A stretch of 64,000 bases of DNA from Hyphomicrobiaceae bacterium (GTDB taxonomy: Bacteria > Pseudomonadota > Alphaproteobacteria > Rhizobiales > Methyloligellaceae), in NCBI GenBank assembly GCA_028066055.1, contig JALCBY010000003.1, positions 156,874 through 220,873 of the forward strand, given 5' to 3'. The notes under the pieces were generated by a model. It saw nothing but the letters and a program-made list of their open reading frames with translations, did not search any database and was not told the DNA's origin. The position numbers and the translations under genes are program-made. The number at the start of each line of letters is the position of its first letter. Position 1 is the first letter of the stretch. Below, one piece after another: positions 34,854-41,984 of this stretch.

Positions 34854-36593
34854 TTGGGTGGCGGTATGGACGGCAGGGTCGATGCGGGCATGATCGCGGA
34901 ACGACACATCAACCGGCGCGGCGTTTTGCGGGGATTGTCGGGCGTGTTGGGGGCAGCGCTCGTTGGCGTTCATCCGTCGATTGCCGAAGCCGTGACCTGC
35001 CCGAACGCCTGCCGCTCCATGGTCGGCGAAAAGGATACATGGATCCACGGACTGCCGATCGTCGACGCGCATTGCCACATTTTCAATGCCCTCGACGTTC
35101 CGGCATTTCAGTTCATCACCAAAGTCTTTCTTCCGCACTATGCGGTGCACCTGGATTCGTCGAACCGGCGCAAGCTTGAAAGCAAGATCCGGGATGCATC
35201 TGCGGATATGCTCGGGCGTACCCCGGGCTTCGAGCAGGAGCGCGCGGTTCTTGAGGCGCGGCTTGCGGGAGAAAGCGAAGCCGAGGCGCTTGCAAGTGTT
35301 GCCGACCTACCGAAATTTGCGCGCGGCTCGGCAAGGTCGTGCTTCGGTGCCGATGTCGCGGACAACATCGTCGCGATCAAGAATCTTGTTTCGATACTGA
35401 CCCAGTTCCGGCACAAGAATTTCGAGGCGCTCGTGATGACCAACGCCCACAAGGAGCCGCATGTTCGGGTTGCGCTCTATACACCCTCCATGGTCGATAT
35501 GGATTACTGGCTCGGCGCGGCGAGTGCGCATGACAACGTGATCGGTGATATCGATTCCGGAGTACAGTCCATGCACCAATCGTCGCCCCGCCAGCAGGTT
35601 GAACTCATGGAGATGATCCAGCGGCTGCACCCCGGGCGGTGCCACGGATTCGTTTCCTTTTGTCCGTGGCGGCAGGCCGACGATGCATTCCACAACGCGC
35701 AGGTCGGCGAGGAATCGCCCGCGCGCCGCCGTACAGCGCTCGAAACTGTCGAAGACGCGATCCTCAATCGCGGGTTCCTTGGGGTCAAACTATATCCTCC
35801 CATGGGGTTTCGCGCGCTGGGCAATGCCGAAATACAGCTTGAAGGGTTCCCGGCGGACGCGGCGGGTACGCCTTTTGCCGGTGCGTTCGGGCAGCATCTC
35901 GACGAAGCGCTGCGTGCCCTCTACGTATTCTGCGTCAAGCACGATGTGCCAATCATGGCGCATGCGGCGCCCTCCAACGGCGCTGGATCTTACGATGCCG
36001 GGGATGCGGACATGGGATATGAAGAGCGCGCGCACCCGAAATACTGGGCACGGGTTCTTGCCGAACCGGGCCTGTCCAATCTTCGGCTCAACCTCGCGCA
36101 TTTCGGCGACGGCCACCATCCGCAAAAGACCGTGGAGTGGAGGGAAGTCATCGGTGACCTCATGGATGCCTACCCGAATGTCTACACCGATCTGTCGCAT
36201 TACCCGGAACTGGTGATGGACAACTTCATCGGCATCGGCCAGCGCTGCCGGGAGGCTGCGGAAACATTGGGTCAGATTCGAAAGAGCTTCCTCGCCGGTG
36301 AGCGGGGCGTCAAAAGAGCGCAGCGAATCCTGTATGGGTCCGACTGGTCGATGTTGGCGAAGGAATACTATTACGCTGACTATCTGCCCGTTGTCGCCCA
36401 CATGTACCGGCGCAAGATTTACGGTGTCGGGGCGGGCGCCAAACAGAATGCGCGTGCGTTCCTTTCATACAATGCGCGTGAATTCCTTGGTCTTCGCAAT
36501 GGCAATAAGGCACGCGCACGCATAGAGGCATGGTACGCCCGGCACGGGCTCGACACGTCGGGCTTCAGGGCCCTCGACGTCGTTGACGATTGA
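34854..36593 (+). CDS. Amidohydrolase family protein (metal-dependent, Tat-type leader)
   Basis: Probable start TTG 34854, 13 bases after AAGGAGG; ATG 34866 and 34890 are in-frame alternatives. The 579-residue protein has a twin-arginine-like leader (NRRGVLRGLSGVLGAALVG) and, near residue 69, VDAHCHIFNALDVPAF with the HxH metal ligands. Later ligands are in MAHAAPSNGAG and LNLAHFGDGHH, and the final Asp is in YGSDWSM. It belongs to the amidohydrolase-2 group that includes decarboxylases and lactonases. The substrate is not assignable. Two cysteines just after the leader (TCPNACRS) are unusual. Confidence 0.85.
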   Translation: MGGGMDGRVDAGMIAERHINRRGVLRGLSGVLGAALVGVHPSIAEAVTCPNACRSMVGEKDTWIHGLPIVDAHCHIFNALDVPAFQFITKVFLPHYAVHLDSSNRRKLESKIRDASADMLGRTPGFEQERAVLEARLAGESEAEALASVADLPKFARGSARSCFGADVADNIVAIKNLVSILTQFRHKNFEALVMTNAHKEPHVRVALYTPSMVDMDYWLGAASAHDNVIGDIDSGVQSMHQSSPRQQVELMEMIQRLHPGRCHGFVSFCPWRQADDAFHNAQVGEESPARRRTALETVEDAILNRGFLGVKLYPPMGFRALGNAEIQLEGFPADAAGTPFAGAFGQHLDEALRALYVFCVKHDVPIMAHAAPSNGAGSYDAGDADMGYEERAHPKYWARVLAEPGLSNLRLNLAHFGDGHHPQKTVEWREVIGDLMDAYPNVYTDLSHYPELVMDNFIGIGQRCREAAETLGQIRKSFLAGERGVKRAQRILYGSDWSMLAKEYYYADYLPVVAHMYRRKIYGVGAGAKQNARAFLSYNAREFLGLRNGNKARARIEAWYARHGLDTSGFRALDVVDD

Positions 36594-36603
36594 GCGGTGT
36601 CTT

Positions 36604-37179
36604 TCAGGCTGCCGGCAGGAATTTGCGCTGCAAATCCAGAACGGCCATGACGAATCCCATCTCGTCTTCCACGGCCTCCCGCCAGATTGAAAAATAATGG
36701 GCAGAGGAGGGCGCCACACGCCCGACAACGTCGCCCTGGTCGAATTCAAGCACCGCGTCATACTTCCTGGCGACGGCCTGCATGCGCCGGTTCTCTGCCA
36801 GACAGTTCATGTAGATGCGGTGGATCGAGCGGTTCCGCGCGGCGCGGATGACCCGTCCGAGAAGTTCGGTGCCGATGCCGCTGTTCTGATAGTTCTCTTC
36901 GACCGAAAAGGCCGCCTCCGCCTCGCCGTGAACGGAACGTCCAAGGGGACGCAGTTCGGCGGCGGCCCGTACCTCGCCATCGACCGTATGGCCGTAAATG
37001 ATGCTCTTCAGATCCTGCAGCCGGTCCGCATAGTTGCGAATGAATTGGTCGTCGACAGCCATGCCGAAGCGCATGCGGCGGCTTTCGCCATCGAGCTTCA
37101 GCAGATGGTCGCAATATTTGTGATATTCGGTCACAAACAGTTTTCGGGTGCTGCCCGTTTCGATCTGCTTGCGGTCCAT
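36604..37179 (-). CDS. GNAT family N-acetyltransferase
   Basis: ATG 37179 lies seven bases after AGGAG; the ATG at 37185 abuts that site and is unlikely. The 191 residues contain AAFSVEENYQNSGIGTELLG, the acetyl-CoA loop (Q-N-S-G-I-G), and IYMNCLAENRRMQAVARKYD, the standard C-terminal GNAT helix. The promoter region between this and the divergent MFS gene holds two TTGTGC-N3-GCA boxes. The substrate is unknown. Confidence 0.87.
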   Translation of the reverse strand: MDRKQIETGSTRKLFVTEYHKYCDHLLKLDGESRRMRFGMAVDDQFIRNYADRLQDLKSIIYGHTVDGEVRAAAELRPLGRSVHGEAEAAFSVEENYQNSGIGTELLGRVIRAARNRSIHRIYMNCLAENRRMQAVARKYDAVLEFDQGDVVGRVAPSSAHYFSIWREAVEDEMGFVMAVLDLQRKFLPAA

Positions 37180-37231
37180 CACCATCTCCTTTCGACGAGC
37201 CGATTACGCTCGGCTCTTTATTGTTGGCATT

Positions 37232-37278
37232 TTGTGCGCTGCACATAGAAATGCAAGTATTTACATTGCGTTGCACAA
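37232..37278. promoter_or_regulatory. Paired TTGTGC-N3-GCA palindromic boxes
   Basis: Box 1 is TTGTGCGCTGCACA (37232-37245). Box 2, on the opposite strand, is TTGTGCAACGCAA (37266-37278). Their centres are about 32 bases apart, three helical turns, in the promoter region of the leftward GNAT gene. TGC-N3-GCA dyads are bound by PhaR-type polyhydroxyalkanoate regulators in alphaproteobacteria; assignment here is inference. Confidence 0.45.
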
Positions 37279-37403
37279 TATATGGTCAACATTGCGGCTT
37301 GATGACGCCGGGTGAGCATGCCCTGTGGCCAATACAATCAAAATGACTTGATTAGCCTCGCGAATTTGGTTTCAAACGCAGGTTCGACAAAGGAACGGAA
37401 TTC

Positions 37404-38642
37404 GTGTCTTCAACCATCGAGCGTTTGACAGGGTTGCACTGGAGAGGTCAGGGGCCGGCTTTTCTGGTCGCGTCCGGCCACGCCGGGACCCATTGGGTGC
37501 TCGGGACCTTCTACGTTCTGCTTCCCTACATCGCGCGCGAATTCGGCATGACCTACACGCAGGCGGGTGCCCTGGTCACGGTGTTCCACGTCTCGTCGCT
37601 TCTCGCCAATCTCGGAAGCGGAGCGGTGGTGGACATCCGCGGGCGCCGCGTATTGGTTCAGGCAGCCTCTCTCATTATCGGCGCCGCCTCGCTTATGGCC
37701 ATGGGGCTTGTCACGTCCGCCATCTGGCTTGTACCTCTCGTCATCCTGATCGGCATCACCAACAATCTGTGGCATCCGGCGGCAATTTCATATCTGTCAC
37801 ACTGTTTTCCACACAATCGTGGGTATGCGCTGGCCGTTCACACGCTCGGTGCAAGTGTGGGCGATGCCGCGGCACCTGTCGTCGCCGGCACCACACTTCT
37901 GGTCATGTCCTGGCAGACCACAGCAAGTGTCGTGACATTGCCCGTTTTGTTTGTCGCGGCGCTGATCCTGTTCGCGCTCAACAGCGCCGACAAGGCGAAT
38001 GATGCCAAGAACGACAAGAATGGCGGCTTTGGCAGCTACATCAAGGGTGTCGGCGGACTTCTGCGTGACCGCGCCGTCATCGGGCTCTGCACCATGGCGG
38101 CGTTCCGCTCCATGACGCAAAACGGGCTTCAGGTGTTCCTGCCGCTTTATCTGGTCAACATACTCAAGGTGAGTCCGAGCGTTCTCGGATTTGCGATTAT
38201 GAGCATGCAGATTGGCGCCATGCTTGGCGGCCCGGTTGCCGGCGTGACCTCGGACCGCATCGGGAGGCAGCCGGTGACGCTGATTTGTCTCACGGCAGCG
38301 ACCATTGTCATTGTGGGGCTGACGCTGGTCAGTGGAATGGTTCTGTTCATTCTAGCCGCTTCGCTGCTCGGTCTGGCTCTGTTTGCCGTTCGTCCCGTGA
38401 TTCACAGCTGGGCGATGGATCTGGCACCGTCGTCCATGAGCGGCAGCGTCGTGAGCCTGCTGTTTGGCGCGCAGTCGGCATTTTCCGCCCTGGTGCCGCT
38501 TGTTGGCGGCATGATCGCCGACCGGTGGGGGCTCGCAAGCGTGTTCTATGTTCTTGCAGCAACGCTGCTGATCTCAAACCTGATTGTCCTGATCCTGCCC
38601 AACGATGCCAGACAGAAGAAAAAACCGGCTTCATCCAACTGA
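37404..38642 (+). CDS. Major facilitator superfamily transporter
   Basis: GTG 37404 follows AAAGGAA. The 412-residue protein has twelve hydrophobic segments with the MFS loop 2-3 motif GSGAVVDIRGRRVLVQ and its repeat GVTSDRIGRQPVTLI between helices 8 and 9. WHPAAISYLSHCFPHNRGYAL resembles the fosmidomycin-resistance/cyanate-permease-like branch of MFS, but substrate prediction is unsafe. A weak terminator follows. Confidence 0.9.
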   Translation: MSSTIERLTGLHWRGQGPAFLVASGHAGTHWVLGTFYVLLPYIAREFGMTYTQAGALVTVFHVSSLLANLGSGAVVDIRGRRVLVQAASLIIGAASLMAMGLVTSAIWLVPLVILIGITNNLWHPAAISYLSHCFPHNRGYALAVHTLGASVGDAAAPVVAGTTLLVMSWQTTASVVTLPVLFVAALILFALNSADKANDAKNDKNGGFGSYIKGVGGLLRDRAVIGLCTMAAFRSMTQNGLQVFLPLYLVNILKVSPSVLGFAIMSMQIGAMLGGPVAGVTSDRIGRQPVTLICLTAATIVIVGLTLVSGMVLFILAASLLGLALFAVRPVIHSWAMDLAPSSMSGSVVSLLFGAQSAFSALVPLVGGMIADRWGLASVFYVLAATLLISNLIVLILPNDARQKKKPASSN

Positions 38643-38647
38643 TATTT

Positions 38648-38667
38648 AAGGTTGGATGACCTTTTTT
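38648..38667 (+). terminator. Weak intrinsic terminator after MFS gene
   Basis: AAGGT (38648-38652) pairs with ACCTT (38659-38663) around a six-base loop and is followed by a run of Ts to 38667. The five-base stem is short, so termination is likely partial. Confidence 0.4.
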
Positions 38668-38756
38668 CATGGTGTCTCGCCAGGATTGTCCTTTGCATAT
38701 CAGCCAGTTGTAGCTTAGACATATGATAACATAGGTTATCGGGGTGTCTGCGGGGC

Positions 38757-39128
38757 ATGGGCAAGTATGATGCACTGAAAAGCCATCTGGCGCAGATGGC
38801 CGACAGTGACTGGCCGGCGAAATTCACCGAAGTCGAAGCCATTCTCGGATTCGCGCTGCCGCGCAGCGCCTATGCTTATCCGGCGTGGTGGAGCAATGAC
38901 CCGACCGGGCATTCCCACAGCCGCGCATGGCTCGCGGCGGGCTGGAAAACCAGCGATGTCGATCTCAACCATCAGCGCGTCAGGTTCGTGAAAGTGGGTG
39001 AAGAGGCCGTCGCGCGGGTTCAGGCGGCGCCCGTTCCGTCGCGGCCGCTTTTTGGCGCATTGAAGGGGGTAATCCAGATGGTCGCGGGAACCGATCTGAC
39101 CAAACCGACGGGAGGTGCCGTCGAGTGA
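38757..39128 (+). CDS. DUF7662 domain protein, possible partner of PIN protein
   Basis: The 123-residue protein contains the compact domain KYDALKSHLAQM, then FTEVEAILGFALPRSAYAYP, AWWSNDPTGHSHSRAWLAAG and WKTSDVDLNHQRVRFVKVG. This aromatic-rich block is typical of DUF7662, a family of unknown function. About 35 C-terminal residues follow. The PIN-domain gene starts 20 bases beyond its stop (or overlaps it if GTG 39115 is used), so the two are co-transcribed. Confidence 0.78.
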   Translation: MGKYDALKSHLAQMADSDWPAKFTEVEAILGFALPRSAYAYPAWWSNDPTGHSHSRAWLAAGWKTSDVDLNHQRVRFVKVGEEAVARVQAAPVPSRPLFGALKGVIQMVAGTDLTKPTGGAVE

Positions 39129-39147
39129 TGCGCAAGTGGAACAACAC

Positions 39148-39564
39148 ATGACGTCCGGTGGTGTCCTGCTGGATACCTGCGCACTCCTCTGGCTGCTGGA
39201 GGAGGCGGAATTCGACGCCGAGACACTGGAGCAGGTTGAGGCGGCGGCGCGCACCGCAAACCTCTGGGTGTCGCCTGTTTCCGCCTGGGAGGTGGGGATG
39301 CTCACCGCGCGGGGGCAGCTTGTGCTGTCGATGCCGGTCGAAGTGTGGTTCGACAAGATCCGGGAGTTGCCGGGGGTCGGTCTGGCGGAGATCAGTGCGA
39401 AAATCTTTATCGAGTCGTCGCAGCTGCCAGGCTCGCCGCCGGGCGATATTGCCGACCGTCTGCTGATCGCAACGTCACGAAGCAGCGGACTTCAGCTTGT
39501 TACTCGCGATCCGAAGCTTCTGGATTATGCAGCGGAAGGACATATCCGTGCGATTCGCTGCTAG
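39148..39564 (+). CDS. PIN domain ribonuclease, VapC-like toxin
   Basis: Start taken as ATG 39148; GTG 39115 is in frame and would overlap the upstream gene. The 138-residue protein has the PIN acidic quartet: LLDTCALLWLL (D9), SAWEVGML (E48), GDIADRLLIATS (D100/D103) and LVTRDPKLL (D121). VapC toxins cleave specific RNAs and are held by a small DNA-binding antitoxin. No such canonical antitoxin precedes it; the DUF7662 gene is in that position instead. Confidence 0.85.
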   Translation: MTSGGVLLDTCALLWLLEEAEFDAETLEQVEAAARTANLWVSPVSAWEVGMLTARGQLVLSMPVEVWFDKIRELPGVGLAEISAKIFIESSQLPGSPPGDIADRLLIATSRSSGLQLVTRDPKLLDYAAEGHIRAIRC

Positions 39565-39634
39565 TGCGGCCGCTTGACCGGACAAGCCTGACCGGCTAGC
39601 CCAACGCGCACGTTGTCTCAGGGAGTGGAGGGAC

Positions 39635-40756
39635 ATGGAAAACGGGCCGATGCAGCGCTACCGGACGCTTGTCGAGGAAGGATGCCTCAGGCGTGACCCG
39701 GCCCAGTATCTCGCAGCGGAGAAGCTGGAACTTCTGGCCAACCGGATGGCTCAGTACGAGCCGCCGCAGAAGACCGACATATTCTCGTTCTTCACGCGAA
39801 AAGGCGGGGAAGTGCCCGAAGGTCTTTACATGTATGGCGGCGTCGGCCGCGGCAAGACCATGTTGATGGACCTGTTCTATGAGACCGTTCCGTTCGAAGC
39901 CAAGCGCCGCACGCACTTCCACGAATTCATGGCGGGCGTGCACGATCTGATCGCGCGTTTCCGCAAAGAACATGACGGTGATCCCATTCCGCTGGCTGCC
40001 GGCGAGATCGCGAACGATGCGCGGCTTTTGTGTCTCGATGAGCTGCAGGTGACGGATATCGCCGATGCGATGATTCTCGGGCGACTGTTCGCATCCCTGT
40101 TCGAAGCCCACACGGTCGTCGTCGCCACATCAAATGCGCATCCTGCTGAGCTCTACGAAAACGGCCTCAACCGGCCGCTGTTCGAACCGTTCATTGCGCT
40201 GATCGAGGAGAAGCTGGAGGTGTTGCAGCTTGAATCGCAAACCGACTACCGGCTTCAGAAACTACAGGGCGCACAGCTCTATTTCTCGCCTGCGGACAAG
40301 AAGGCGGCCCGCAGCATGGACGAAGTCTGGGAAATACTCACAGGCACAAAGAAGGGTGCGCCGGCGTCGATCGAGGTGAAGAAGCGAAAAATCAAAGTGC
40401 CCGAAGCCGCTATGGGCGTGGCGCGGTTTTCGTTTGCCGATCTGTGCGAGAAGCCGCTCGGTCCCAACGATTACCTGGCGCTGGCGCATGCCTATCACAC
40501 GGTCATGATCGATGGCATCCCGGTCTTGAAGCCGGAGTTGCGGAACGAGGCGAAGCGGTTCATCACGCTCATCGATACGCTTTACGATACAGGTGCAAAA
40601 CTTGTCGCCTCAGCGGACGCGGAACCGCAGGAGCTGTATAAGCAAGGCGATGTGGCGAAGGCATTCCAGCGGACGTCTTCCCGCCTGATTGAGATGCGGT
40701 CTGAAGGGTATCTGGCGCGGGCGCGCGGTGAGGCCGTGTCGGAGGACGCGGCGTAA
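39635..40756 (+). CDS. zapE: Cell division protein ZapE / AFG1-like ATPase
   Basis: The 373-residue AAA-type ATPase has Walker A MYGGVGRGKTMLMDLF (about 67-75) and Walker B RLLCLDELQVTD, with VVATSNAHPAELYENGLNR (sensor and arginine finger). ZapE associates with FtsZ and has mitochondrial AFG1 homologues. It usually precedes mdh in Hyphomicrobiales. Here about 3.9 kb of other genes intervene. Its last 32 codons have a diverged second copy at 41889-41984. Confidence 0.95.
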   Translation: MENGPMQRYRTLVEEGCLRRDPAQYLAAEKLELLANRMAQYEPPQKTDIFSFFTRKGGEVPEGLYMYGGVGRGKTMLMDLFYETVPFEAKRRTHFHEFMAGVHDLIARFRKEHDGDPIPLAAGEIANDARLLCLDELQVTDIADAMILGRLFASLFEAHTVVVATSNAHPAELYENGLNRPLFEPFIALIEEKLEVLQLESQTDYRLQKLQGAQLYFSPADKKAARSMDEVWEILTGTKKGAPASIEVKKRKIKVPEAAMGVARFSFADLCEKPLGPNDYLALAHAYHTVMIDGIPVLKPELRNEAKRFITLIDTLYDTGAKLVASADAEPQELYKQGDVAKAFQRTSSRLIEMRSEGYLARARGEAVSEDAA

Positions 40757-40764
40757 CGCACCCA

Positions 40765-41075
40765 TTACGAGGTTGCCTGACCCAGCCGAGTCCGGGCGAT
40801 GCGCCTGCTGACGCATCGGCTGAAGATGACGCCTGCCGTCAGCTTCAATACCCCCGGATATCGGACGAAAAACATATCGCCCACCATTTCGTCTCAGGCA
40901 TGCGGCCCTCCGATGGGGTTGCCGTTTTCTCGCACGACGCGCTCGCTTCAAAGCCACCACACGGGAGGATCGCCGCATCGGCCCTGATCGGTCCATTGCC
41001 GACGTGGATGCCCGTGAGCCCCGTCCTTGTCCGTCAGTAAATCGGTCACCGGAGCTTCATAGCCAGCCTTGCCAT
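40765..41075 (-). pseudogene. Decayed FAD-binding dehydrogenase (fumarate reductase/TcuA-like) remnant
   Basis: On the minus strand, GYEAPVTDLLTDKDG is followed, after a frame change near 41018, by LTGIHVGNGPIRADAAILP and CGGFEAS. This is the mid-region of FAD-binding dehydrogenases of the fumarate reductase/3-ketosteroid dehydrogenase type (VTDL...DG..TGV......RA.AV.LA.GGFEA). In a third frame DEMVGDMFFVRYPGVLKLTA then GVIFSR matches their C-terminal AGEMVGGLFY..YPGG.GLT.GAVFGR. The N-terminal FAD loop and the section between the two pieces are missing. It lies tail to tail with zapE. Confidence 0.72.
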
Positions 41076-41104
41076 ATTTTCCGGTCTGGCGACGATGATC
41101 TTTT

Positions 41105-41160
41105 TTGACATAACTGAGTTCGTGATTTAGAATTTTGTATACAAATGGATACAACTTGTA
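41105..41160 (+). promoter_or_regulatory. Promoter and GntR-type operators of the tricarballylate regulator
   Basis: A near-consensus sigma-70 promoter: TTGACA (41105-41110), 17-base spacer, TAGAAT (41128-41133). At the expected transcription start lies the perfect palindrome TTGTATACAA (41135-41144), the form bound by FCD-type GntR regulators, and then TACAACTTGTA (41150-41160), a second dyad with five-base arms. This predicts autorepression of the gene at 41171. Confidence 0.75.
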
Positions 41161-41170
41161 AGAATTGATC

Positions 41171-41845
41171 GTGAGCAAGACACGCACAGAGGCGCAATCC
41201 GGCAGTCAGACGGCTTATCAGGCGTTGATGGACTCAATCCGAAACGGAGTGTTCCGCCCAGGCGACCGCCTCCGGGAAGAGAATGTCGGGGGGCGTCTGT
41301 CGTTATCCCGGACGCCGGTTAGAGAGGCGCTGAGGCGGCTTGAGGCAGAGCGGATCGTCGAGCATCGCCCGCGTATCGGCGCCGTCATCCGCAGATTGTC
41401 GCACACGGAGATCGTCGAGCTTTACGAGATGCGGATTTTTCTGGAACGGACCGCAGCCGAAATTGCGGCAAAGCACGGCACGGAAACGGAATTTGATGCG
41501 CTCGACGATCTCAACAAGGAGATTGAGCAGGAGCGCGGCAATCCCGCCAGGGCCGCGGCGATAAATCGGGATTTTCACCAGGGCCTGTATCTGGCCTGCC
41601 GCAATCGCTTCCTGCTGGAAGCAGCCCGCTCTCTGAACAATTCACTGCTGCTTCTCGGACCGACCACCTACACCGGCGACGAGCGCATCAACGTCGTTGT
41701 GGGCCAGCATGCCGAAATTCTGGATGCCTTGCGGCGGGGTGATGCCGAGGCGGCCGGAGCCGCGGCGGAAACCCATCTCCAGACATCGCTTCGCTATCGG
41801 CTCGGTGCGCTTACAAGGGATCGGGGGGAACGGCTCGATGGCTGA
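41171..41845 (+). CDS. GntR family regulator (FCD/FadR subfamily)
   Basis: Start taken as GTG 41171 (TTG 41165 is an alternative). The 224-residue protein has the GntR winged helix: ALMDSIRNGVFRPGDRLREE, then LSLSRTPVREALRRLEAE. The FCD effector domain follows, with YEMRIFLERTAAEIAAKHG, INRDFHQGLYLACRNRFLL and VVGQHAEILDALRRGD containing metal/ligand-binding His residues. It precedes tcuA-tcuB and probably controls them in response to an organic acid, and itself through the palindromes at its promoter. Confidence 0.92.
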   Translation: MSKTRTEAQSGSQTAYQALMDSIRNGVFRPGDRLREENVGGRLSLSRTPVREALRRLEAERIVEHRPRIGAVIRRLSHTEIVELYEMRIFLERTAAEIAAKHGTETEFDALDDLNKEIEQERGNPARAAAINRDFHQGLYLACRNRFLLEAARSLNNSLLLLGPTTYTGDERINVVVGQHAEILDALRRGDAEAAGAAAETHLQTSLRYRLGALTRDRGERLDG

Positions 41846-41888
41846 TCGCGATATCATGGGCATTGTCCTCAGGCGAGGTCGTGCAGCG

Positions 41889-41984
41889 CATCCTTTCGAG
41901 CGAACTGCTTCCTGCTCGATCGGGATACGGTCTGAAGGTTGTCTGAGATGTTCGCATGGCGAAGCCGTGTCGGAGGACGCGGTA
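41889..41984 (+). pseudogene. Diverged second copy of zapE 3' end
   Basis: By hand alignment, 32 codons match zapE codons at 40658-40753 without gaps: 68 of 96 bases and 18 of 32 residues identical. Shared residues include FxRTxS, IxxRSEG and a fully conserved GEAVSEDA. The frame has no start of its own and continues into QRTQSLG, so it is a non-functional fragment. It overlaps the 5' end of the annotated tcuA frame. Confidence 0.75.

Noticed and set aside
40757..41170. Possible insertion sequence between zapE and the GntR gene
   Set aside because: No transposase fragment or terminal inverted repeats were found; the content is flavoprotein debris and a promoter.
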